Positions 25,681 to 34,570 of a DNA stretch of 64,000 nt are shown in pieces. The notes under the pieces were generated by a model, which searched no databases, had not been told where the DNA came from, and saw only the letters and a list, made by a program, of their open reading frames with translations. A program made the translations under genes and the position numbers. The stretch's first letter is position 1. Each line of letters starts with the position of its first letter. The stretch spans positions 62,001-126,000 of the forward strand of contig CAJTXR010000003.1 in NCBI GenBank assembly GCA_910584005.1, in the 5' to 3' direction. Origin of the DNA: an uncultured Anaeroplasmataceae bacterium (GTDB taxonomy: Bacteria; Bacillota_I; Bacilli_A; Acholeplasmatales; Anaeroplasmataceae).

Positions 25681-27591
25681 ATGGAAAAAGATTATAAGCA
25701 TTATGATGCGGAAAACATTCAAGTATTAGAAGGATTAGAAGCTGTAAGAAAGCGGCCAGGTATGTATATAGGAACGACAGGGCCAGCTGGATTACATCAT
25801 TTGGTGTGGGAAATTGTAGATAATTCTATTGATGAGGCTTTAGCAGGGTTTGCTTCTCACATTGAAGTTGAAATCTTACCAGGAGATATTATTAGTGTTA
25901 CAGACGATGGACGTGGTATGCCTGTTGATAAGCACCCAAAAACTGGCAAAAGTGCAGTAGAAACAATTTTTACAGTATTACATGCTGGTGGAAAATTTGA
26001 TGGAAGTTCTTATAAAGTTTCTGGTGGTCTTCATGGTGTAGGTGCTTCAGTTGTAAATGCTTTATCTGAATGGTTAGAAGTTATTGTTAGTCGAAATGGA
26101 AAAAAATATAAACAACGGTTTGAACGTGGTAAAGTTGTTTATGACTTAAAAGAATTTGGTACATCCTCTCACACTGGAAGCCAAGTTATGTTTAAAGCAG
26201 ATCCTGTAATGTTTACAGAAACAACTGTCTATTCCTATGAGGTTTTAAGACAAAGAATTCAACAATTGGCGTTTTTAAATCGAGGAATTAAATTAACACT
26301 AAGAGATAAAAGAGGGGAAACTCTTGTTGAAAATCAATATCATTATGATGGTGGAATTAAAGAGTATGTAGAATTTTTAAATTCAGGAAAAAAATTAATT
26401 GCTCCTAAAATTATTTATTGTGAAGGAGAAAAGGACAATATTCAAGTAGAAGTGGCTTTACAATATAATGATACTTACACAGGTTTAATTTATTCTTTTA
26501 CAAATAATATTCATACTCATGAAGGTGGAACCCACGAAGAAGGATTTAGATTAGCTTTAACTCGTTGTATTAAAAATTATGCAACTACCAATAATTTATT
26601 AAAAAAAGACGAAGAAATCAATAATGAAGATGTTCGTGAAGGATTAGTTGCGATTGTATCGATTAAGCATCCAAATCCTCAATTTGAAGGCCAAACAAAA
26701 ACAAAATTAGGAAATACAGAAGTAAGAGCGATTGTATCTCAATGCTTAGGAGAAGCGTTAGATCGTCATTTTTTAGAAAATCCAAATGAAGCAAAGGCGA
26801 TTATTGATAAATGTCTTTTAGCATCACGAGCTAGAATCGCTGCAAGAAAAGCAAGAGAAGCTACCCGTAGAAAATCACCATTAGATAACTTAAGTTTTGC
26901 TTCTAAACTTGCAGATTGTAGATGTAAAGATCCTTCTAAATCTGAAATGTATATAGTCGAAGGAGATTCTGCTGGTGGTTCAGCAAAATCAGGTAGAGAT
27001 AGTGAATATCAAGCCATTCTGCCTTTAAGAGGAAAAGTTTTAAATGTTCAAAAAGTAAGATTGGAACGGGCATTAAGCAATAATGAAATCTTATCTATGA
27101 TTCAAGCTATTGGTACAGGAATTGGCGAAGAATTTGATATTACAAAAGCAAGATATCATAAAATTGTCATTATGACTGATGCCGATGTAGATGGAGAACA
27201 TATATGTATTTTACTTTTAACTTTCTTCTTTAGATTTATGCCAGAATTAATAGAAAAAGGTTATATTTATGTTGCTAAACCTCCTCTATTTAAAGCTCAA
27301 TTTGGAAAAGTTGTTCGCTATGCTTATTCTGATGAGGAATTAGATCAATTTAAAAAAGAGTTCCCTGATCGTAAGCCAGATGTTCAGAGATATAAAGGTC
27401 TTGGTGAAATGGATGCCGAACAGTTATGGGAAACAACAATGGATCCAGCATTAAGAACACTCGTTCAAGTTCATTTAGAAGATGCTACGATTGCAAGCCA
27501 AACTTTTGAAATGCTGATGGGAGAAGATGTTGATCCACGTAAAGTTTTCATTCAAGAAAATGCCCATTATGCAGATAATCTAGATATTTAA
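25681..27591 (+). CDS. gyrB: DNA gyrase subunit B
   Basis: The 636-residue protein has the GHKL ATPase motifs EIVDNSIDEALAG, DDGRGMPVD and GGLHGVGASVVNALS. The Toprim domain shows EGDSAGGSAKSGRD and TDADVDGEHI, with ICI after it in place of the common RTL. The C-terminal motif QRYKGLGEMDAEQLWETTMD is typical of gyrase and ParE. AGGAG precedes the ATG. Confidence 0.98.
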   Translation: MEKDYKHYDAENIQVLEGLEAVRKRPGMYIGTTGPAGLHHLVWEIVDNSIDEALAGFASHIEVEILPGDIISVTDDGRGMPVDKHPKTGKSAVETIFTVLHAGGKFDGSSYKVSGGLHGVGASVVNALSEWLEVIVSRNGKKYKQRFERGKVVYDLKEFGTSSHTGSQVMFKADPVMFTETTVYSYEVLRQRIQQLAFLNRGIKLTLRDKRGETLVENQYHYDGGIKEYVEFLNSGKKLIAPKIIYCEGEKDNIQVEVALQYNDTYTGLIYSFTNNIHTHEGGTHEEGFRLALTRCIKNYATTNNLLKKDEEINNEDVREGLVAIVSIKHPNPQFEGQTKTKLGNTEVRAIVSQCLGEALDRHFLENPNEAKAIIDKCLLASRARIAARKAREATRRKSPLDNLSFASKLADCRCKDPSKSEMYIVEGDSAGGSAKSGRDSEYQAILPLRGKVLNVQKVRLERALSNNEILSMIQAIGTGIGEEFDITKARYHKIVIMTDADVDGEHICILLLTFFFRFMPELIEKGYIYVAKPPLFKAQFGKVVRYAYSDEELDQFKKEFPDRKPDVQRYKGLGEMDAEQLWETTMDPALRTLVQVHLEDATIASQTFEMLMGEDVDPRKVFIQENAHYADNLDI

Positions 27592-27608
27592 AAAAGGAGG
27601 AAAAAACA

Positions 27609-30104
27609 ATGGAAAAAGATAAAGAGAATTTTGTTGAATTAGAAAAACAAGAATATGATAAAATTGAACAATTAGATATAAATAATAAAGTAAAATCTTC
27701 CTTTTTAAATTATGCAATGTCTGTTATTATTGCTAGAGCATTACCTGATGCAAGAGATGGATTAAAACCCGTACAACGCCGTATTTTATATGGAATGAAT
27801 GAACTAAAAATCTATTCCAATGTGGCTCATAAAAAATCCGCTCGTATTGTTGGAGATGTTATGGGTAAATATCACCCTCATGGCGATTCCTCTATTTATG
27901 AGGCTATGGTTCGTATGGCTCAGCCTTTTAGTTATCGATATACTCTTGTCGATGGACATGGTAATTTTGGTAATATTGATGGTGATGGAGCTGCCGCAAT
28001 GAGGTATACAGAAGCTCGTATGAGTAAAATTGCGATGGAAATGTTAAGAGATATTGATCGGAATACGGTTGATTTTAATGATAATTATGATGCTACAGAA
28101 ATTGAACCTGAAGTATTACCATCTAAATTTCCAAACCTTTTAGTTAATGGTGCTACAGGTATTGCTGTAGGTATGGCTACAAATATTCCTCCTCACAATT
28201 TAGGAGAAGTTATTGATGGTGTAATTGCAGTCATTCATACCCCTGAAATTACAAGTGAAGAATTAATGCAATATATTCAAGGTCCAGATTTTCCAACAGG
28301 AGGCCAAATTTTAGGTCGAACTGGATTGAGAAATGCTTATACAACAGGGAATGGATCAATTGTTATTCGTTCTAAGGCAGAAATTGTTTCTTTAAAAAAT
28401 GGGAAAAACGAAATCATTGTAACAGAAATTCCTTACATGGTTAATAAAACAAAACTGATTGAACGAATTGCCGAAGTTGCCAAAAATAAAATTGTAGAAG
28501 GAATAACAGATTTAAGAGATGAATCTGGTCGGGGTGGAATACGTATTGTTATTGAATTAAGAAAAGATGTTAACGCCGAGGTTATGTTAAATAATCTATA
28601 TAAATATACTCAGCTTCAAACCTCATATGGAATGAATATGATATGTCTTGTAGATAATAAACCAAAGGCAATTACCTTAAAAGAGGCTTTAGAGGTTTAT
28701 TTAAAACATCAACTCAATATTATTACAAGACGCACACAATTTGATTTAGATAAAGCATTAGCTAGAATTCATATTTTAGATGGATATATTATTGCTCAAG
28801 ATAATATTGATAAAGTCATTCACATTATCCGTCATACAATGGATGGAACTGAAAAAGAAAAGTTAATGGAAAAATTTAAATTAGATGAAATTCAAGCTCA
28901 AGCAATTTTAGATATGCAATTAAGAAGATTATCTGGTTTAAATCGAGAAAAAATATTAAACGAACATGCAGATTTAAAGAAAGCATGTGAAGAATATCGA
29001 AGCATATTGGCCGATGATCAAAAGAAATATGAAATTATAGAAACAGAATTGTTAGATATTAAAAATAAATATAATGATGCTAGAAAATCAGAAATTTGTT
29101 TAAGTGCGGACATATCTATAGAAAATGAAGATTTAATTCCTAGAGAAGATGTAGTTATTACAATTACATCTAAAGGCTATGCAAAACGAATGAAACAGGA
29201 TGCCTATAAAACACAAAGTCGTGGCGGAGTAGGTATGAGTGGAATCAAAACCAACGAAAACGATGATGTTGCTTTTATAACACCTACCTGCACACATGAT
29301 TATTTATTATTCTTTACAAATAAAGGTCGTGTATATGCCATCAAAGGCTATATGATACCTGAAGCCTCAAGAACAGCGAAAGGATTACCACTTGTCAATA
29401 TATTATCCTTCCAAGAAGATGAAACCCTTGCTGCAATTACAAGAGTACAATCTTTAGAAGATGATCATTCATATCTCTTCTTTGTTACGAAAAACGGAAC
29501 AGTGAAAAGAACCATTGTTTCTCAATTTAAAAATATTAGAACAAGCGGAATCATTGCAATTAATTTAGCTGAAAATGATGAGTTACTACAAGTTGAATTA
29601 ACAGATGGAACAAAAGAAATTGTATTAGGTTGTTCAAATGGAAAAGCCATTCGATTTAAAGAAACGGATGTTCGACCAATCGGAAGAAGTGCAGCCGGAG
29701 TAAAAGGTATGCAACTCTTAAAACGAGATAAATTAGTTGGTATGGCAGTAGTAACCAAAGAACAAAACGAAATTCTTGTTGTTACAGAAAAAGGATTTGG
29801 TAAACGAACCAACGCAGATGAATACCGTTTACAGACCCGAGGTGGAATGGGAGTTAAAGCGTTAAATGTTACAGCTAAAAACGGTAAACTTGTTGCATTA
29901 CGAAGCGTAAATGAAAACAATGATTTAATTATTACAACCGATCGAGGCGTTGTAATTCGGATGCATGTGGATAACATTAGCCATGCTGGTCGGGCAACGC
30001 AAGGTGTAATTTTAATCAAAATTAAGCAGGATCAAAATATTGCAACAATCGCAATTGTAGATCGTCAAGCAGATGAAGAAGTAGAAGAACCAATTCAAGA
30101 ATAA
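27609..30104 (+). CDS. gyrA: DNA gyrase subunit A
   Basis: The 831-residue protein has the winged-helix and active-site region around QRRILYGMNE, KSARIVGDVMGKYHPHGDSS and the catalytic tyrosine in AAMRYTEARMSK. The C-terminal beta-pinwheel includes the GyrA-box-like LQTRGGMGVKAL, which separates it from ParC. Co-transcribed with gyrB, 17 bp apart, with AAAAGGAGG as ribosome site. Confidence 0.98.
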   Translation: MEKDKENFVELEKQEYDKIEQLDINNKVKSSFLNYAMSVIIARALPDARDGLKPVQRRILYGMNELKIYSNVAHKKSARIVGDVMGKYHPHGDSSIYEAMVRMAQPFSYRYTLVDGHGNFGNIDGDGAAAMRYTEARMSKIAMEMLRDIDRNTVDFNDNYDATEIEPEVLPSKFPNLLVNGATGIAVGMATNIPPHNLGEVIDGVIAVIHTPEITSEELMQYIQGPDFPTGGQILGRTGLRNAYTTGNGSIVIRSKAEIVSLKNGKNEIIVTEIPYMVNKTKLIERIAEVAKNKIVEGITDLRDESGRGGIRIVIELRKDVNAEVMLNNLYKYTQLQTSYGMNMICLVDNKPKAITLKEALEVYLKHQLNIITRRTQFDLDKALARIHILDGYIIAQDNIDKVIHIIRHTMDGTEKEKLMEKFKLDEIQAQAILDMQLRRLSGLNREKILNEHADLKKACEEYRSILADDQKKYEIIETELLDIKNKYNDARKSEICLSADISIENEDLIPREDVVITITSKGYAKRMKQDAYKTQSRGGVGMSGIKTNENDDVAFITPTCTHDYLLFFTNKGRVYAIKGYMIPEASRTAKGLPLVNILSFQEDETLAAITRVQSLEDDHSYLFFVTKNGTVKRTIVSQFKNIRTSGIIAINLAENDELLQVELTDGTKEIVLGCSNGKAIRFKETDVRPIGRSAAGVKGMQLLKRDKLVGMAVVTKEQNEILVVTEKGFGKRTNADEYRLQTRGGMGVKALNVTAKNGKLVALRSVNENNDLIITTDRGVVIRMHVDNISHAGRATQGVILIKIKQDQNIATIAIVDRQADEEVEEPIQE

Positions 30105-30110
30105 GATAAA

Positions 30111-30147
30111 AAAAGAGATAATGAGCATAAACGATTATCTCTTTTTT
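30111..30147 (+). terminator. Terminator of the gyrase operon
   Basis: AAAAGAGATAAT / ATTATCTCTTTT stem with an 11-nt loop and T tail. Confidence 0.88.
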
Positions 30148-30246
30148 CCTTTCTTCGCATAGGTCTTCTAAATAAAATAAACAATATAATAAAAGCATAA
30201 AAAATTGTTATTTTATGATATAATGGTCTAGTATGGAGGTGAATTT

Positions 30247-32565
30247 ATGGATATCAAAATCGCAATTAAAGAATTAGCCTATTTTGTTTGTCAATCTGGC
30301 GATTTAACGACAGAACTTTTTTCCATGAAGGAACTAGAAGAAGGAACAAGACTTCATAAATTCATTCAATCCAAATATAATGAACAAAGTAAAAGCGAAG
30401 TTTATATTAAAAAACAGTTAAATTATAAGGGAAAAGAATTATTCCTACATGGATTTATCGATGGGGTATTACAAGTAGATGAAGAAATAATCATTGAAGA
30501 AATCAAGTCAACCGCAATGGATTTTACAGACTTAACTCCACGTCCAGAACATCTTGCACAATTAAAAATATATGGGTATTTATATGCAATCGAACATAGT
30601 CTAAATCCAATCCATATAAGATTGACTTATATATCCGTAGTGGATTATGAAATAAAATCGATAGACTATATTATGAATTTAGATGCTTTAGAGTCTTTCT
30701 TCTTTGATGTAATTGAACAATATATGGAATGGGTTTTATTAAATGAAGAAGCTGCAAATTTAAAAGATCAAACCATTCAAATGATTAAATTTCCCTATAA
30801 ACAAATGCGTCCAGGTCAAAGAGATATGATGAAGGCTTGTTTTCAAACGATGAAGCAAAAAGATATTTTGTATACAATCGCTCCTACAGGAATAGGCAAA
30901 ACAATGGCCGCCTTGTTTTCTTCTTTAAAAACACTTAATAAAAACGATAAATTATTTTATTTAACTGCGAAAGGAAGCGGAAAAAAAGCCCCCTTATCTG
31001 CAATAAAATTATTAGCACATCAGGGATTAAGAGTAAAAACCATCAATTTAATTGCAAAAAAGAAAATTTGTAATGCGAAAGCCAAAAATTGTAATCCTGA
31101 GGAATGTGAATATGCCAAAAATTATTTTGATAAAAAAAGAAAAGCTTTATCTGAAATTTTTCAAACCTATGATATTTATGATGAAGAAATTATCCAAACG
31201 CTTTGTGAAAAATACAAATTATGTGCATTTGAATTTAGTCTAGATTTATCTTATTATTGTGATATTATTCTTGCAGATTATAACTATGTATTTGATCCAA
31301 GAGCTCATTTGATTCGCTATTTTGAAGATGATACCTATCACCCAAAGGTGCTTGTAGATGAAGCTCATAATCTCATTTCTCGCAGTAAAGAAATGTATTC
31401 TGCCCTTCTTCAGGAATCTGATATTAAAGCGATAAGAAGACTAGTAAATGGATATGAACCATCTATTAGAAAAGAATGTAACATATTTTTGGAAAAACTT
31501 AATGAATGTAAAGATTTACTTGCAGAAAAAACAATTCATGTTGAACAAAGTATTCATAAGGAATGGATTACAATATTAAAAAATATTTTAACTAAATGCG
31601 ATTCTATCCTAGCTGATAATAAAAAAATTAAAAATAAAGATGAAGTTTTAGAAGCCTATTTTAAAATTTATGAATTCGTAGAGATATCTACTTATTTTGG
31701 ACCCAACCATCGCTTTATAATGAAACTAGAAGAAGAGGAATGCATTCTTCAGTTGTATTGTCTAGATGCATCTGCTTTTCTATTAGAAACGATAAAAGAA
31801 TCCATTGAAGGAATTGTATTTTTTTCAGCAACTCTTTTACCATTTCAATATCATGCAGATCTATTAACTCAAGGAGAAGGCAAGTTTTTAGAACTTCCAA
31901 GTCCATTTGATTCTAAGCATTTAGATATCATAATCAATAATAAAATTTCAACGAAATATAACGATAGACAAAATTCTATTGACTCAATATTAGAAACAAT
32001 CGAAATCCTTACAGAAACAAAAAAAGGGAATTATATTATATTTTTTCCTTCTTATCAGTATTTAAATTTAGTTGTTGAATATATTCAAAACCCAGAATAT
32101 GAAATGATTATTCAGAAAACGGATACAACAGAAACAGAAAGAACGGAAATCATTCAACGATTTAAAGATACCTCAAATACAAAAGTAGGTTTTTTTGTAT
32201 TAGGAGGTGTCTTTAGTGAGGGAATTGATTTTATCGGCGATTGGTTAACAGGTGTAATTATTGTTGGGGTTGGATTACCCATGTATTGTGATGAAAATAA
32301 TTTACTAAAAGAATATTTTGATGAAATCTATCAAACGGGATTTGACTATGCTTATACTTATCCAGGATTTACAAAGGTTGTTCAAGCTGCTGGAAGAGTA
32401 ATTCGTAGCGAAGAAGATCGAGGGGTTGTCATTCTTTTAGACAATCGATTTACTCAATTACGTTATCAACAAATTATGCCAAAGCATTGGACAAACAAAA
32501 AAATAATTACAAATGCGTATCATTTAAAAAAAGAATTAAAAGAGTTTTATCAGAATAATAAATAG
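30247..32565 (+). CDS. Helicase-nuclease fusion: PD-(D/E)XK nuclease plus DinG/XPD-type Fe-S helicase
   Basis: The 772-residue protein has a RecB/Cas4-like nuclease in residues about 30-150: EGTRLHKFIQ, FIDG with D72, EEIKS with E85 and K87, and LAQLKIYGYLYA. All catalytic positions are present. A superfamily 2 helicase follows: RPGQRDMM, Walker A IAPTGIGKTM, four-cysteine Fe-S region (KKICNAKAKNCNPEECEYAK and a later cysteine), VLVDEAHN and motif VI QAAGRVIRSEEDRG. It likely processes DNA ends or damaged structures. No partner of a defence system is nearby. Confidence 0.93.
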   Translation: MDIKIAIKELAYFVCQSGDLTTELFSMKELEEGTRLHKFIQSKYNEQSKSEVYIKKQLNYKGKELFLHGFIDGVLQVDEEIIIEEIKSTAMDFTDLTPRPEHLAQLKIYGYLYAIEHSLNPIHIRLTYISVVDYEIKSIDYIMNLDALESFFFDVIEQYMEWVLLNEEAANLKDQTIQMIKFPYKQMRPGQRDMMKACFQTMKQKDILYTIAPTGIGKTMAALFSSLKTLNKNDKLFYLTAKGSGKKAPLSAIKLLAHQGLRVKTINLIAKKKICNAKAKNCNPEECEYAKNYFDKKRKALSEIFQTYDIYDEEIIQTLCEKYKLCAFEFSLDLSYYCDIILADYNYVFDPRAHLIRYFEDDTYHPKVLVDEAHNLISRSKEMYSALLQESDIKAIRRLVNGYEPSIRKECNIFLEKLNECKDLLAEKTIHVEQSIHKEWITILKNILTKCDSILADNKKIKNKDEVLEAYFKIYEFVEISTYFGPNHRFIMKLEEEECILQLYCLDASAFLLETIKESIEGIVFFSATLLPFQYHADLLTQGEGKFLELPSPFDSKHLDIIINNKISTKYNDRQNSIDSILETIEILTETKKGNYIIFFPSYQYLNLVVEYIQNPEYEMIIQKTDTTETERTEIIQRFKDTSNTKVGFFVLGGVFSEGIDFIGDWLTGVIIVGVGLPMYCDENNLLKEYFDEIYQTGFDYAYTYPGFTKVVQAAGRVIRSEEDRGVVILLDNRFTQLRYQQIMPKHWTNKKIITNAYHLKKELKEFYQNNK

Positions 32566-32581
32566 AAGGAGAGGTGATATA

Positions 32582-33739
32582 ATGAAAAATATTATTAGTT
32601 ATGTAAAGGAATATGGAAACAAGAGTTTAACGGAATTCCCATTTAATGAAGTGGATAGTTTAATTTTAAGTCAAATTTCTTATTTAAATTTAGATGATTT
32701 TATTCCTACAATCCCAGACCAAGAAGCACCGATTCGAATGATTGATCTTTTGACAGATGAAGGCATATATCAAATGTGTAAAGGCACCTTTGATGAAAAA
32801 AAGAATATTCGCCTATTAAAAGCCTTACGTTCCTCTGCTCGATATGAACAAATGTATGCAAATTATTTTTTAAATTTATTTCATGTTGAAAAAATTGAGC
32901 AGTTTTGTGCAGTAACATTTCAATTTGAAAATTTTTCTTATATTGCCTATCGAGGAACGGATTTAACTCTATTAGGGTGGTATGAGGATTTTAATATGGC
33001 TTTAATGGAACAAATTCCAGCACAAAAGGATGCTTCTTCCTATTTAGATGTTGTATGTAGTTTATTAGGGTTAGATGAAATGATTTATATTGGAGGACAT
33101 TCTAAAGGTGGAAATTTAGCGGTATATGCCGCTACATACTGTTCAGAGTATATTAAAAAAAGAATTATAAAAATTTATAATCATGATGGACCAGGGTTTC
33201 ATAAAGATATTTTTCAAACTCCTGAATATTTATCTATCGAAAGTCGAATTGAAAAACAAACCTGTAAGGAATCTATGGTAGGAATTCTATTAAACCACAA
33301 TGAAAAGATGAGTTTTGTTGATTCTAGTGGTATAGGAATTATGCAACATGATCCATTTAATTGGAAAATCAATAAAGAGGGAAGATTTAAAAAAGTCAAA
33401 AAAACAAATTTATTTTCAAAAATATTTGAAAAAAGTAGTAATGAATTTATTGAATCAACGTCCATTGAAGATCGGAAGAAATTCTTTGATATGTTATTTA
33501 AGGTGGTAATGGAAAAAAATGATTCTACCATTTTTGATGTAAAACAGCATCCATTCCGTTATTTTAAAGGAATTAAAAAAAGGTATCGGATGTTAACAGA
33601 AAAACAAAGAATCTTTTTTAAAAAGATGTTTAAACGCTATAGAGCCCTATCTCGACATAATCTTCGTTTATTTTTAAAGAAAAATAGAAAAACAATGAAT
33701 AAAAAAGGAGTTCAGATGGAAAGTACAGAAGAAATTTAA
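32582..33739 (+). CDS. DUF2974 (Mbeg1-like) alpha/beta-hydrolase fold protein
   Basis: The 385-residue protein contains the nucleophile elbow YIGGHSKGGNLAVYAA and the preceding strand SYIAYRGTDLTLLGWYEDF, both typical of DUF2974 lipase-like proteins. A DGPGFHKDIF segment follows in the usual place. The C-terminus (about 310-385) is long and strongly basic (RYRMLTEKQRIFFKKMFKRY). Intracellular, no signal peptide. The substrate is unknown. GGAGAGGTGAT is a strong ribosome site, and the gene is 16 bp after the helicase. Confidence 0.85.
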   Translation: MKNIISYVKEYGNKSLTEFPFNEVDSLILSQISYLNLDDFIPTIPDQEAPIRMIDLLTDEGIYQMCKGTFDEKKNIRLLKALRSSARYEQMYANYFLNLFHVEKIEQFCAVTFQFENFSYIAYRGTDLTLLGWYEDFNMALMEQIPAQKDASSYLDVVCSLLGLDEMIYIGGHSKGGNLAVYAATYCSEYIKKRIIKIYNHDGPGFHKDIFQTPEYLSIESRIEKQTCKESMVGILLNHNEKMSFVDSSGIGIMQHDPFNWKINKEGRFKKVKKTNLFSKIFEKSSNEFIESTSIEDRKKFFDMLFKVVMEKNDSTIFDVKQHPFRYFKGIKKRYRMLTEKQRIFFKKMFKRYRALSRHNLRLFLKKNRKTMNKKGVQMESTEEI

Positions 33740-33752
33740 GATAAGGTTTCTA

Positions 33753-33781
33753 TTTCAAATCAAGTAAAAGTATGGTAAAAT
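33753..33781 (+). promoter_or_regulatory. Promoter placing the start of transcription at the next ATG
   Basis: TTTCAA (33753-33758), 17-bp spacer, TAAAAT (33776-33781). The predicted start falls at about 33788, the A of the start codon, and no ribosome site exists in between. This suggests a leaderless message. Confidence 0.5.
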
Positions 33782-33787
33782 AATTGT

Positions 33788-34558
33788 ATGAAAAAATTAG
33801 TATATTATATTTTGGCTAGTATAGAAGCAATCTTGTTATTTATCGTCGTTGGAGCAGTAACAACCGCAATTGCAAAACACATCCAATCTGCTTATTTAAT
33901 TCAGCAATTTAAGAAACAAGGAATTTATCAAGAAGATTTATCTACTAGTAGTGTAAAAGTTTATACAATTCAATCAAAAGAAACTTTAAAAACATATCAA
34001 TTGGTAAATGGAGAATATTATCCAGGGAATACAGGCGATATTATTTTAAGTTTATCCTCTGAAATGGAAATTCCTTTTGTACATGGGTTTGTCAGTTTTT
34101 TCGCTGGAGGACATGCAGCATTAGTGTTAGGAGAGTATCAAGACCATAACACGCAAACAAGTCAAGTAGATTCCTTTAAGGTTATGGAAGCAACAGGGTT
34201 AAATGAAACAGATAATTATGCAGAAATTGCTTCTAAATCCTACTGGGTAAGTGAAGATAAATATAAGGAAGTTATATGCGTTCGCCCGAAAATGACAGAA
34301 GAACAACGAAAAATGATTTTAGTGAATGCTATGGCAATGGAAAAAGACCCATATAATTATTCCTTTTTATTTGATACGAAAAATAAATCCTATTGTAGCG
34401 ATTTAATTAGTAAAACTTTTGATACTGTGGGAATTAATTTGAATAAAGATAGTTTTACTACTTCTATATATGATTTGTTAATTAGTAATGAAACCTACAT
34501 TTCTTATTATCATTATTATGATTCTGAGGGTGTAAAACATGTGTATTATCTAGACTAA
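33788..34558 (+). CDS. YiiX/YebB-like permuted papain-fold (NlpC/P60 superfamily) membrane protein
   Basis: The 256-residue protein has an N-terminal membrane helix (residues about 5-27). The domain then follows the YiiX order: GDIIL strand, GGHAALVLGEY with the histidine, and, late in the chain, SYCSDLISKTFDTVG with the presumed catalytic cysteine. The family is thought to hydrolyse amide or thioester bonds, possibly in cell wall or lipid substrates. The catalytic part is predicted outside the membrane. No ribosome site precedes the ATG (see promoter entry). dnaX follows after 12 bp. Confidence 0.8.
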   Translation: MKKLVYYILASIEAILLFIVVGAVTTAIAKHIQSAYLIQQFKKQGIYQEDLSTSSVKVYTIQSKETLKTYQLVNGEYYPGNTGDIILSLSSEMEIPFVHGFVSFFAGGHAALVLGEYQDHNTQTSQVDSFKVMEATGLNETDNYAEIASKSYWVSEDKYKEVICVRPKMTEEQRKMILVNAMAMEKDPYNYSFLFDTKNKSYCSDLISKTFDTVGINLNKDSFTTSIYDLLISNETYISYYHYYDSEGVKHVYYLD

Positions 34559-34570
34559 AGGGGGTTTATT

